A model generated the notes under the pieces. The model saw only the letters and a list, made by a program, of their open reading frames with translations. It did not search any database and was not told the DNA's origin. From Cymodocea nodosa (taxonomy: Eukaryota; Streptophyta; Magnoliopsida; Alismatales; Cymodoceaceae): a DNA stretch of 64,000 bases. Made by a program: the position numbers and the translations under genes. The stretch lies in the NCBI GenBank assembly GCA_036874045.1, contig CM072341.1:6150501-6214500 (forward strand), read 5' to 3'. Below, in pieces: positions 32,845 to 45,070 of the stretch (position 1 is its first letter; each line of letters opens with the position of its first letter).

Positions 32845-33280
32845 CTCTTCGAGTTTATAAACAGATTCAATCATTGAAATCATAAATATAAGATTCGTTA
32901 CTGATAAATAACTTGAATGCTTACAATAATTGTACGAGTTTTACAACCTATAAAAGCAGAAGACTTAGCATAACTATTCGTGTAAAGAAAATAACTACTA
33001 GTTAAGTAAAAATGAGAAACTCAAAGACTTATGATAACTATTCAAGTTTTATGAGTAGTAAAGCACATAACTATATGACAAACTAGAATAGTTATTGTCA
33101 TATATTAAGTCTGTCATAAAAATATAATAATATTAAGTTAACTGTTCGAGTTTCTCAAACAGATATACTAAAAAGTTAAAGACTTAAGCATAACTGTTCG
33201 AGTTTCTTAAAAGGATAAATTATAATAATGTAAATCAAAAACTCAGAGAGAAACCTAACTATTCGAGTTTGTAGAAGAAT
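32845..33280. repeat. AACT..TCGAGTT palindrome array
   Basis: Motifs such as 'taactcttcgagttt', 'taactgttcgagttt' and 'aactattcgagttt' recur at least five times just upstream of the copia env-like ORF. The position is equivalent to the dyads of the Athila-like family. Confidence 0.65.
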
Positions 33281-33506
33281 AAAACATAACTATACAAAAA
33301 ACTTGGATGGTTATTTATCTATATACGAGATAAAATAGCAAATATCAAGTGAAATACATAACTGTATGTTAAACGAATTGAATGAGTCTAACTTTTTATC
33401 AGTATAAGTTCCAGAATATTTGCACTTGATTAAATTTACTATTTTTTTCTTTGTTTGCTCCTCCTACATAAATGTAGTAAAGAGAAACTATGATGTATTT
33501 AATATT

Positions 33507-33710
33507 AGGTTGCCAAGCCCTAATAGATTTGTCATTAATTCCAAATAACTAACATAAGTAGGTTGCTAAGACTTAAATTTTCCATTTAAGTTCAAATAGC
33601 ATACTTAAACTAGGTTGCCAAGTCCTAAATTTTTCATTTAAGTTCAAATGGCGTACTTAAACTAGGTTGGCAAATCCTAAATTTTTTATTTAAGTTCAAA
33701 TGGATTCTAA
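33507..33710. repeat. 52-53 bp tandem repeat, about four units
   Basis: Units begin 'aggttgccaagtcctaaat' at 33507, 33560, 33612 and 33664. Confidence 0.8.
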
Positions 33711-34673
33711 TCTGTCTCCCTCTTCTTCTTTTTTTAAGTAAAATATAGAAATAAGTAGTAGATTTAACAATTTAGACTTTCAGACTTTTATTTTATTCAA
33801 TTTACAAAAGAAAATTCATAGAGATATACATTTAGGTAACTTAAAAGAATTCAATAATGAGTACTTAAACTTAAGAAAATAAATGCATTACATTATATGT
33901 AAAGAATAGGTAATAATAAAAAATAACAAAAATTATATGCACAGATTATGGTAGAATTGTTATAACATCTATAAAATAAACTAAGCTTGAGTACATTGCC
34001 CCCTTTATATATATATAATATATAATATATATATATATTTATATCTTATGTATTATCTCCTACAATATCATCTTTTTACGTGATCATAATCCTTTGCTTA
34101 AGGGAAAGATAACTAGTTACTCAATGATAAATGAGAACAGGTAATTTTTTTTTTTTAAATAGAATCTGAATTACTTGTAAAATGAGTTTTCAATCAGTAC
34201 ATCCTAAACTAATTAGTTCAAGTGACTAGGGTTTAAGATCCTCCAACGGACTTAATTACTCAAGTAATTGCAAACAAATAAAATACCACAATAAATTAAA
34301 TAAGATGCAACCGCAAGACTTAATTTTTCTAACAATATGTTAATAACTTTCCTTTAATAAACGGTACATATTTTCTATGTATTTTTCAGTTAAAATCTCT
34401 ATAGTGGCATATACATAAGTAACAAAAATGTAGTTGGTACACATATTGAATTAAATCAACTTTCCTTAAGTAACCTTTTCTGAATTTTTTTTTTTAAAAT
34501 AAATTGACTTCAATAACAATCAGAATTTCATAAATTCTTAATTACTAGTAAACAATAATTCTAAAATAGATATCTTGAGTCTTTTTTTTAATATAAAGAA
34601 ATTAAATTCTAAACTCCTCTATAACAAACCAAAAAATTATGTAATGAATAGGACAATTTAAACATCAGATAAC

Positions 34674-35769
34674 CTATAGATACAAAGTTCTAATCATAAT
34701 TTTGAAAAGGTATTATCATCTAAGGGTTTTGTAAATAGATCTACTAATTATTCTGTGGTTGGAATAAAATTTAATACCATTTTTCCTTTTATCACATTAT
34801 CCCTTAGAAAATGATATTGAACTTCTATATGTTTAGCTCATGAGTGTAAAATAGGATTTTTAGACAAACTTATTGCAGAACTAATATCACAGAAAATCTT
34901 AGTTAGTTCATAGGCTAAATTAAAATCTTTTAAAGTTTGTCTAATCCACAAGATACGAGCATAGCAAAGTGTAGTAGCTATATATTTAGCTTCTGTTGTA
35001 GATAATGCTACACAATTTTACTTTTTGCAAAACCATGACACTAAAGAATTTCCTAATAATTGACAAGTGTCACTAGTACTTTTTCTTTCAGACTTACATC
35101 CGGAAAAATCAGCATCACTATAACCTATTAAATTTAAAGAACTGTATTTCAAGCAAAACAATTTGAAATTGATGGTTCCTAATAGATATTTAAAAATTCA
35201 TTTAATAGTAAGTAGGTATGATTCTTTAGGATTAGATTGATATCTAGCACAAGTACACACGCTAAACATAATATCTGATCGGCTAGCTGTTAAATAAAGT
35301 AATGAACCAATCATACTTCTATATTTTTTATATCTACAGTTTTTCCAAAGCCATCTTTATCCAACTTAGTGATAGTACTCATTAGTGCATTTTTCATTTT
35401 AGTATTGTCTAATCCAAACCTCTTTAATAAATCTCGAGTATATTTTTCTTATGAAATAAAAGTACCCTATTCTAACTGCTTAATTTGTAAGCCTAAGAAA
35501 ATTGATAGTTCACCCATCATACTCATTTCAAATTGATTAGTCATGTCATTCGAAAAAGACTCAACTAATTTTTCATTTGTTGCTCCAAATATAATGTCAT
35601 CTACATAAATTTTAACAACCAATATATCTATTTCAACCTTCTTGATAAAAAGAGTGTGATCTGCCTTTCCCAAAGAATACCCTTTTTCTATAAGAAATTT
35701 AAATAACCTCTCATACCAAGACCTAAGGGCTTATTTAAGGCCATATAGTGCCTTTTTAAGCTTATAAAC
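34674..35769 (-). pseudogene. copia RT (3' part) and RNase H (element F)
   Basis: Ty1/copia RVT_2-type sequence: KIYVDDIIFGATNE (catalytic YVDD) with GELSIFLGLQIKQ at 35467-35673. Downstream are RNase H motifs VALSTTEAKYIATTL (near 34985) and the terminal DLFTKPL (near 34720), with stop at about 34674. Several stops and frameshifts. The 5' part is cut off by element C at 35769. Confidence 0.88.
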
Positions 35770-37713
35770 TGTTTAGAATGAAAAAATGCATAATATTAAG
35801 GGTTAAATGATGGTCAATTGTATAATATTTAGCTTATCACATGAGAATTAAGCCATTATGTTATAATTGCACTATTATATGCTTTAATGAAGGAATCTAC
35901 ATAATTTCAGGGAATTAATGTTAAATAATTACATTTTTGAACTATCGGTGAATTGTAGGTTGTGAAATTCTTAAGTATCCAAATTTTCTGTTATTTCGAA
36001 GAGTTATATTTAAAGTACCGGATAGTTATGTTTTAAACGCTAAAAGAATATTCAGGTACACAGTAACAACTCGTTGAGTTAAATGCTTAATGATGTAAAA
36101 GGTACAGTAACAACTCGATGAGTTAGTAAGTAAAAATCGTAAGTTGTATATCTGAACTCGTTAAGTTAGAATTATGCACGTGTTGAATTTAAATACTTTA
36201 GTATATCACATGAGATGCACATGTTTAACTCGTTAAGTTAGCATAACTATACGCGTTGAGTTACTTGAATATACACTAAGGTAACGCGTTATGTTAGTAG
36301 CTTATAAGTTATTTCTTTATTGCATGTGTTTTATAGTTAAATCAATGAAGTAAGTCTGTTGAGTTATCTATAACTCTACGGACCATTTATTTTCTAATAT
36401 GCCACTATAGCAGTTGCAGAAATAGGGCATTCGAAGGAAAACCACAATTACACGTATCACGTAGGAATTCACTCGTGGAAGGAAGAAGAAATCACCATCA
36501 TTGATATGAATGAAGGAAATCCAACTGATCATTTAAGCAGGAGTAGTTACTATTGTAAGAAATATAAAAAACAAAGAAAAAGTGTATGTAGAGGTAGAGG
36601 ACCGCGCTAACTACAGGCAGCGTCAAAAGTTCCCTAAAGCTCCACACCACCACCAAAATCACCAACTATTAGAGGTCTGTGAGGATACTTTCCTGATGTT
36701 AGGTCAATTTTGAGCCAAACATAGTAACTAACAATCATTGTGAGGAGTGATCGCATCACGGGAAGGGAAGCCATTTACACCAAGCACCGACTCATATCTT
36801 AGGAGATCGTAAAACTTCTAGCCTTGGTTTCGGGTTGATGCCAGTATGCTAAAGAGATCATCTTACAATTCTTGATTCATGATTCTATAGGGAGAGGAGG
36901 CAAGATTGTAAGTGATTAAGTTTTTAGTGGTGTAATCACATTGCATGTAGTGACAGAAGTTTTTACTGTCGATAGAGATTTTTACATTTCACCTTTCGCT
37001 CATCTTCAGGAACATATCAAAACAAAAATACCAAAAACAACAAATTATCTGTGTTTACATTTAGTATTAAAGTGTTGTATTGTTTGTTTTGTATCATGAT
37101 TAATGTTATCATTGTCAATATTATGAATGTTTTATGTTTGTTTGATTTAAAAAATAGAAAATAGTTTTATTGTTTACTAAAATTGATTTGTTCCAGATAC
37201 TTAAAAATTTTAATGGTTATTGTTTGAAATATCTAAATGTTAGTATTGCTTAATGATAAATCTAATATTAACTAATATTAAGAGCTTAATTGATGTTATT
37301 TACATTCTATGGAACCGCCTAATGGTTGGCTGAATTCTCATGTAAATAGCAGTATTTAACTGGAAAGATAGGCTCGTGGAGTTAACTTAAGTCCATGAGA
37401 TCAATCCGTTGAGTTAGCCATAACTCCATGAACTAAGTCTATTGTGTTAACTATAACTCAATGGAGTGCTTACTAAACACATTTATACTCCAATATAAAA
37501 ATCAGAACAGTACACAATTCTTACTCAATCTCAGTGGGATCAATACAATATACACTATGCACTATGCAGCTAAAATACAAATTGGAATTAATCTCTAATT
37601 TGTGTGAAAGGTTGTTTGTTTACTTCTAAAAGTAATTATTTATATAAGCATAAAAACAAATTAAACAAGTTTTCTATTGCCGCTTAACAAATAGAAGTTA
37701 ACAAATCCAATAC
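35770..37713 (+). repeat. 5' LTR of element C
   Basis: Starts TGTTTAGAATGAAAAAATGC; ends near 'aaatccaataca'. TATA box at 36563-36569. CTCAACG-type dyads at about 36060-36380 and 37375-37460. Confidence 0.85.
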
Positions 37714-37721
37714 AAGTTTTC

Positions 37722-37739
37722 TTGTGCCGTTGTCGGGGA
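37722..37739 (+). promoter_or_regulatory. PBS of element C (decayed)
   Basis: TTGTGCCGTTGTCGGGGA, a decayed tRNA-Asp type site. Confidence 0.75.
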
Positions 37740-37820
37740 TTGAGAAGCTAAGCAATTGTGAGTGTTGTTTTGTTTTAATAGCAAGAGGAGTGTTGTGTGT
37801 TTTATTCTATAATTGAGAAT

Positions 37821-38820
37821 ATGGCATATGCTTATGCTCAAAGATTTCTAAAACCTGTAGTTAGCATATGTGAATTCTGCAATTTGGAAGGTCATGATAT
37901 CTCTGATTGTTTGAAACTGAGACGATTACAGATGGTTAGATCCCATGAACAACAAATGAATTATCTTCAATATAATAGAGCTAAGTATGAGAATCTTATA
38001 GTTTACCCAACTGATGGTTAGTTTAGAATGTGTAATATGTTGAGAGACAAGGAAGTTTGGGATAGGTATGATAGACTAGAGCGTAGCTTAGAGTAAAACA
38101 TGGACAAATTGGAACAATACATGTGTCAGCAACAAGAATTCAACCAATTAAACTATAAGAAAGAATATACAAAACCTAAAATTGATATCAATTACAAAAC
38201 TGAAAAAATCATAATGAAAATTGATCAAAAATTGAATACAATTAGATTAGATGATTTGGAAAGAAAATAAAAAGCATTGGACGAATTTACAATGAAATTA
38301 CAAGTTATGCAATAGAAAAACACAAATGAAAACTTTAATGTTACAGAAGTGCATAATTTGCAAGACATACAGCAAAAAGAAAATACCAATGCAATAGAAT
38401 TTAAAGAATGCAATTTAAAACTAAAAATAGTTGAAGATCATAATCACGAAAATGAAATACATCATGAAAGTAATGAAAATCTGGAAGATGTATATATAAC
38501 ATTAAGATCTGAAACTAATATACCACCAAGAATTCAAAAAGAAAGTGACATGAAGGTGGATAAGAACAAAATTCAAAATGATAATGAAAATATAATATCT
38601 GAAAATGTAGAAATCAATGAAGAAAAATCTGAATCTGAAAATGAGACTAAAAATGATAAAACAAATGAAATGAAAGAAAAAGAATCTTTTAAATCACAAT
38701 CATTAGCACCCTATCCTGAAAGATTACAACAAACATTTCCTAAAAAACAAGAAAAAATTAGAGAAATTTTTGAAAAAGTACAAGTTAACATTCCTTCGTT
38801 AGACTTATTATAGAAAATGC
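37821..38820 (+). pseudogene. zinc-knuckle ORF (C)
   Basis: ATG at 37821. An intact CX2CX4HX4C knuckle (CEFCNLEGHDISDC) lies at residues 21-34, followed by a charged linker (154 open codons at 38349-38813). Stops lie at about 38020 and 38093 and before protease. It starts about 80 bp after the PBS with no capsid domain ahead of it. Confidence 0.78.
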
Positions 38821-39340
38821 CACCTTGTGCTAAATTTCTTAAGGATTGATGTACTAAGAAAAGAGAACGAAAAGTTTTAAGGAAAGTCTTTTTAGCTAAG
38901 CAAAGTAGTTCCCTATTTCTGCCACAAATTCCTAAAAAGTTATCTGATCCTAGAATCCCTGTTATATCATGCACCATAGGAAATACTATTCTAGAAAGAA
39001 CCTTAATAGACCTTAGTGTAGGTATAAATGTTATGCTGAGTGATATATTTGCATCCTTAGGATTAGAAGGCTTAATCCCTACTAGGACTGTTATTCAATT
39101 AGCTGATAGTAGTATAAGATACCCTAAAGGAAAAATAGAGGATGTCTTAATTAAAATCAAAAATTTCATATATCCTATTGATATTGTAATTTTGGATTCC
39201 TAACAAATTAAGCATCAAAATTACGATACATCTTTAATTTGGGAAGATCATTCTTAGTAACATCAGGGGCTATTATAAATTGTAAAACTGGAGTAATGAA
39301 GTTAGCATATGGTAATGAGGATACTCAATTAAACATTTTC
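38821..39340 (+). pseudogene. aspartic protease (C)
   Basis: Homologous to 26796-27320. The active-site segment reads DLSVGINVM, so it is degraded (DLGAS in B). A frameshift lies near 39235. Confidence 0.8.
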
Positions 39341-39964
39341 AAACTAGAAAAGTTTGAGGAGTTAGAAATGTCCTTATATACTATAGATATTTTAGAGGAT
39401 GAAGGAGATATGCTAGATGATGTGATTCAAGAAGAATTAAATAGGCAACTAAATTCTGAAACTTTAGAAGAAAGTGAAAGCATAAATGTAGAAGGAGATC
39501 AAGAAGAGATTAATATAGAAAATGAAAATGTTCAATTAGAAGCTCTAGGTTCTGATGGTCAACATTTAGATTTAAAACATTTACCTTCTGAATTAACCTA
39601 TATATTTCTGGAAGAAAAACGAACATGTCCAATCATTATTGCTTTAGATTTAAAAGAGGATCAAATTGCTAAATTAAAAGATGTAGTAAAAACTTATAAA
39701 GAGGCAATAGGATGGACTATGACTGATATAAAAGGGTTAAGTGCAACTTTATGCTGTCACCACATATATTTAGAAGAGAGTGTTAAACCTATTAAAATTC
39801 CTAATAGGAGATTAAATCCAAATATTAAAGAAGTAGTCAAGAAGGAAATAGTGAAATGGTTAGATATTGACATAATTTATCTGATTTCTAATAGCTCATG
39901 GGTTAGTCCAATCCATGTAGTTCTCAAGAAATCAGGATTAATAGTTATTAGAAATGAAAATTAG
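39239..39964 (+). pseudogene. protease end and acidic linker (C)
   Basis: 241 open codons: SFLVTSGAIIN, then the Glu-rich linker and LKHLPSELTYIFLEEKRTC, then VKKEIVKWLDIDIIY, which opens the RT region. Confidence 0.75.
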
Positions 39965-40784
39965 GACTTGATACCTACTAGAATTCAATCAGGCTAGAGA
40001 GTGTGTATAGACTATAGAAAGTTGAATGTTGTGACTAAGAAAGATCATTTTCCCTTACCTTTCATAGATCAAATGCTAGAAAAATTAGCAGGGCAAGAAT
40101 ATTTTTGTTTCCTAGACAAGTATTCAGGTTATAACTAAGTTCCAGTAGCATTAGAGTATCAAGAGAAAACAATTTTCACCTGTCCTAATGGAACTTATGC
40201 TTTTAAGAGAATGCCATTCAGATTATGCAATGCACTAGCTACCTTTCAAAGGTGTATGCAGGGCATATTTACTAGAATGACTGAAGATTTTTTAGAAATA
40301 TTTATGGATGATTTTACTATTTATGGAACTTCATATGAAGTGTGTTTAAACAATTTAGATCAAGTATTAAAATGCTGTGTGGAAAAAAGTCTGGTTCTAA
40401 ATTGGAAAAAATGTCACTTCATGGTTAAACAAGGAATAGTCTTGGGACATGTTTCAAAGAAAGGGTTGGAAGTAGATAAAGCTAAAATAGAAGTAATTTC
40501 TAATTTACCAAAACCTAAATCAGTAAAAGATATTAGAGCATTTCTAGGACATGTTGGATTTTATAGAAGATTTATTAAAGATTTTAGCAAAATAACTAGA
40601 CCTTTAACTAATCTATTAAAAGATGTCCCATTCAACTTTGATAAAAATTGCAAAGAAGTATTTTTCAAGCTTAAGACTAGCTTAATTTCAACTCCTATAA
40701 TACAAGCACCTGATTGGAGCCATCCATTTGAATTAATGTGCGATGCATTTGATTTTGCTATAAGAGCAGTGCTAGGACAAGAAG
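39965..40784 (+). pseudogene. reverse transcriptase (C)
   Basis: CIDYRKLN-like start (VDYRKLNVVTKKDHFPLPF), stops near 40137, FMDDFTIYG catalytic motif, SKKGLEVDKAKIE, FLGHVGFYRRFIKDF. It ends in the first RNase H strand (CDAFDFAIRAVLGQ), where the deletion begins. Confidence 0.88.
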
Positions 40785-41022
40785 TATATCTTTACATGAC
40801 TAGACTCCATAACCATCTAGGAAATTAAGATCTAGATAGGTAGGACCTTACATAATTCGAAATATTTATTCCTATGGAGCTATTGAAATTGAAAATCCTA
40901 AAAGTCAGAATATATTTAAAGTAAATGGACAAAGACTTAGACCTATTTTGAAAATACCAAAAAGTTCCTTTGGAATTATAGAAGAAGTAAGAGTAGAGGA
41001 CTACTCGAGCTTTACTTCGTAA
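40785..41022 (+). pseudogene. integrase tail fused to RNase H start (C)
   Basis: EVYLYMTRLHNHLGN and the tail also seen at 2-154 follow directly on RNase H residue ~15. The joint lies in the short similarity 'ggaca(a)gaag' present at both breakpoints in B/E. Stop TAA 41020-41022. Confidence 0.85.
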
Positions 41023-41074
41023 GAAATTATCTAAGTGTGTATTATATATAAAAAAAAAATTATTTAAACATAGT

Positions 41075-41390
41075 CACAGTTCAACCAAAAGGAATTATCG
41101 GTTTTACCGAAACATATATTAAAAGAAAAAAATCGTTGCAGTTCAACCAATAGATCCATCGATCTAACTGAAATATAAAAACATAAAAAAATCTATATAT
41201 TATATTAAGTAAAAATCTTGATTTTACCGAAGCATAGTATTGGTTCAACCGACAAAAGAAGAAAAAAAGAGAGTATTTAATTTCGGTTCAATCGAGGAAA
41301 ATAATGGTTTGACTGAAATGCTAAAATGTTGAAAAATTAAGAGTCAATTAGACTAGAAATTCTTCGGTCTAGACCGAAGTAAAAACTATT
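41075..41390. repeat. ACCGA/TCGGT dyad array (C)
   Basis: Diverged units such as 'accgaagcatagtattggtt', at the same place as in A and B. Confidence 0.7.
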
Positions 41391-41399
41391 ATTATAAGT

Positions 41400-41590
41400 A
41401 TTTTTATTAGTTATAACTTTACGGGAAGTTCGTTGAGTTACACTTAACTCAATGAACTTACTCCATTAAGTCCAGGATAAGTTAACGAACTTACCCCATT
41501 GAGTTAACTATAACTCAATGGAGACTGTAGTTAAGTCCATTGACTTAGTTCGTGGAGTTAATTGTAACTCCATAGAGAGGTAAATGAGAG
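41400..41590. repeat. CTCAACGGA dyads upstream of env-like ORF (C)
   Basis: Alternating 'cgttgagtta' and 'taactcaatg' half-sites. Confidence 0.65.
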
Positions 41591-41745
41591 AGCGAGAGTT
41601 TGCGTAGGAAAATGACCCAATTACCCGCCTAAAACTTAGGGTTTATTTATATTAAAACTTAGAATTTGGGGGCATTATCCGCAGACTCATTTAGAACTTA
41701 GAATAGTAGAAATCAGAGCGATTCCGTTCTGTTCCATTACTCCAC

Positions 41746-44011
41746 GATGACAAAGATGACGTTAGAGTTCTAGGTAGAAGCAGTTAACACGACAAGATTT
41801 CTCAAAGAATCTAAAGTATGGCATACAAGATAGAAGATAAGAAATACAACACGAGAAAAAACACTATAAAAGGTAGAATCTGACATTTTCTATTAGAGGA
41901 AAGTTTTAGTATATTTAGGCATAAAAATACCTCAGATTATAGAAACAAGAATCAAAGTAGCTACAGAAGTTGCATTAAATAGAGAGAGAAAAATCAAACC
42001 AAATAATGAAGTTGCCCTATAATTGATCCAACGTAAGTCCCGACTATGGTTCAAAAGATGCATTGGTGGACATGCCTAGTGGGCAATCTAGGAACAACAA
42101 AGGAAAGGAAATGAAGAACAAGCAACTGAAGAACAAGAGGAATCGACTGCTGAAAGACCTGTCTTTAAGGCATAGTAGCCAAGACCATCCATTCCACCGC
42201 TAAGGCCATTAGAAAGAGTAGCATTTTTGGGGCCATCTACGCCAAAGGAATGGAAAGAATTTGCAGAGCTGGTTAAAGTTGCCAAGAGTCAAGGAAATTA
42301 TGAGGATATGACTATGGTAAAAATGCATTTACTATGTGATGCACTCTGTAAGAAAAGGGCCAAAGAAAAGTTGAAGGCCCAATATAAAATTAAAGTAGAG
42401 AAACATTAAGAAGCAGCTAGATCAATGGCTGCAAAAGAAACTGAAGCTGATCCTTCGAGACTAGTAATTATAGAAAAGGTAAAGCAGGAAGAGCTAGTAC
42501 TTGTGGCTTGAGGGCCTAAAGAGCCTATTTTTGTAGATTTAATCTTAGAAGAAGAAGAGGAAGATCAGGCACAACTAATTAGAAGAAGGAAAGGAAAAGA
42601 GATAGTGCCTGAACATCAAGAAGAAATTAAACCTGAGCTAGCAATATCAGTAGGACCTACAGAGCCAATTTTTGTAAACCTGCTATCTGAATCTGAAGAA
42701 GAGTAGGAACAGCAGTAGCAAGAGCAAAGAGAAGAAGAAAAATAGGTTGAAACTAATCTGCAGCCTGTACAAATAGAAGATACTGAAATTAATGCAGAAG
42801 CTAATTTGCTTGTGACTCCATCCCAATCTGCCACAGAATCAGAAAGAACAATGACAATGCAGATTGGTAGTCAAGAGGAAGAAGAAAGAGAAGAAACTAA
42901 ACAAGAAGTTGAACAAGAGCATATGGAACAAAAAGGAAATATCTCGATAGATTCCATTGAAGAGCAAGAGACTCTTCAGTAAATTTTGCAAAGAATTCAA
43001 GAAAGAAGAGTGGAGAGTTCTATCGGCTCACCACCATAGACAGAAGCAGAAGCAAAAAGGCTGGAATCTCTGGATCATTTTCAACAAAGTCAAGTTCAGC
43101 ACATGGAAGAGAAAATTCAAGAACAAACCCCTCTAGAGCAACAAATTTAAATTTCTGACTTGATTGAAGCAACAGTTTTGAATGAAGTACACTTTTGGAG
43201 TTAGGAAGCATATAATAAATATCAAGAGATTAGGGGTTATGATATTACTTACAGTAGACCAATAAACTAGGACAGTATGTAGGAAATCAAAGAATTATTT
43301 GAATTCCAAGGTCTACTGCAATTTATTTCTCAACAGAAAGGGCATGCAATATACGAAAATCTAGTGCCATGTTTCTATGCAAATTTAAGAGAAGAAGAAG
43401 GACAATTAATTTCCAACATGGAACAAGCTGATGTACAGATAACACTAGAGCTTCTCCACAACATTTTAAGATTTAAAAATGAAGGGAAAGAAATTTTGGA
43501 AAGCACAACTGCTGTTGAATGGATAGAACAAAAAATTAAAGACAGTTTAGCTATCAATCATAGTGTGCCATTATTAAATAGACTGAAGCACTTAAATGGT
43601 AAAGCACACATGGTAGCTAACATTTTGATTAAAAATGTCTACCAATGACAAGGCCATGATATTGAACTAAGTCAATTTGTCAAGTGGGCCACATATGTAG
43701 TTATGAATAGAATCCAAATTAACTAGTGTCAAGTCTTCTTGTCTAAGATAAAATATTCAAAGAAGAAATTATTTTATAGAGATTTGATACCTATATTGAT
43801 GGTGGACTGTATTGACTTCACGAAATGAACATCTAAAAGGATAAAATCAAGAGCCATTTTAGTGAAGGAATACAGAAATTACAATGCTGCAGCTGTTGAA
43901 GTACCTATACCTTCTAGAGACATTATTGGAGCTATGGATCGAATAAATCAATTAGAGCAATAACTAGAAAAACTCTAGAAGGAAGTAGATGAACTTAGGA
44001 GAAAGGACTAA
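41746..44011 (+). pseudogene. env-like ORF (C)
   Basis: Counterpart of 23015-20787. ATG at 41746, TAA 44009-44011. Same three-part layout, with a conserved domain of 94 open codons at 43364-43648 (FYANLREEEGQLIS, LLHNILRFKNEGKE, NILIKNVYQ). Many TAG and TAA stops. Confidence 0.72.
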
Positions 44012-44465
44012 TTGTATTGTTCGTCTACTTATATTTGTATTGAAAAATATTTGACTGAATGTAAATGTAACTATTCATATAAATGAATGTTTGAAATTCA
44101 GATTTTTTTACATTCGTGTTTTAGAATGAATGATATAATTGATGAACTATATTGAATATTATATAACTATTTGAACAATGTGCAAGACTATTTAAAAGAT
44201 TTACAAATTTTCTAAATGACATGGTTAAATGCATGATAATTAGTTAATGCTGAAAATATCTACATGCTAAAAAGTAAAATGTAAATTCTGCACAATAGGA
44301 AATGAACTGTAAGTTAAATATACATATAATGTTCAGATTTAAATGAGTTACATTAGAACACTACATTAAAGACATGTATTTAACTTTAAGTAAGTTAACA
44401 AAATGTAGGAGAAAAAAATATATATATAGATGTTAATACAATGAGTAAGTTTTAGAAATTTGCTA
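44012..44465 (+). other. spacer after env-like ORF (C)
   Basis: AT-rich, aligned with 2805-3239. No gene seen. Confidence 0.6.
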
Positions 44466-44469
44466 AGTG

Positions 44470-44650
44470 TTTACTCAACGGAGTAAGTCCGTTGAGTTAA
44501 CCTTAACTCCATGAGGTCAATAATAAAATATAAGGTCACTCTGTTGAGTTAATTGTAATTCAACGAGGTTAGTCCGTGGAGTTAGCAAAATAGTAACCAA
44601 AGCTAGTCCGTTGAGTTAACTGTAACTCAATGAGGTTAGTTCGTGGATTA
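44470..44650 (+). promoter_or_regulatory. dyad cluster of internal gag promoter (C)
   Basis: CTCAACGGA / CCGTTGAGT half-sites in alternating orientation. Confidence 0.55.
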
Positions 44651-44813
44651 AGCTAAACAGTTATTCTTTTAGCTACGAACGGAACTTCGTGGGTTTAGTG
44701 GTTATTGAAATTTAAAATTAGAAGTGGAACACGTATCCATAAAAATAGGAACCATATTACATGTTACAAGACACGTTCTTGCAACGAGATTCATTTGCTT
44801 TATGGACGAGCAT

Positions 44814-44821
44814 TATAAATA
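44814..44821 (+). promoter_or_regulatory. TATA box of internal gag promoter (C)
   Basis: GCATTATAAATATAGAAC, the same as in B. Confidence 0.55.
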
Positions 44822-44954
44822 TAGAACAGAATGTTATTTATGAGTTACCAGTACTTTTGAAAGAAAAGAAAATTTGTTGGGGAACGGGAAGGAGAAGTAG
44901 CTGATTCAACTTCATCTGTCAACAACTATTTTCTGAAAACAAAGCTTCAGACTG

Positions 44955-45070
44955 GTATGTAATTAATCTTCTACTATTTTACTTTATGTTAAGAGTATAT
45001 GAGCACATAGATTCGTTCTCCTAGCACTAAACGATTAGTAAGAACACCTACACAGGATTATTTAACATAG
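44955..45070 (+). other. intron 1 of gag unit (C)
   Basis: GTATGTAATTAATC donor and ATTTAACATAG acceptor. 116 bp, the same length as in B. Confidence 0.65.

Larger units (their letters stand above)
32741..34673 (-). other. copia F spacer between pol and env-like ORF
   Basis: No ORF. It holds repeated AACTNNTCGAGTT palindromes (about 32845-33280), a 52-53 bp tandem repeat (33507-33710) and a TA run (34006-34046). The remainder is AT-rich. Confidence 0.6.
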
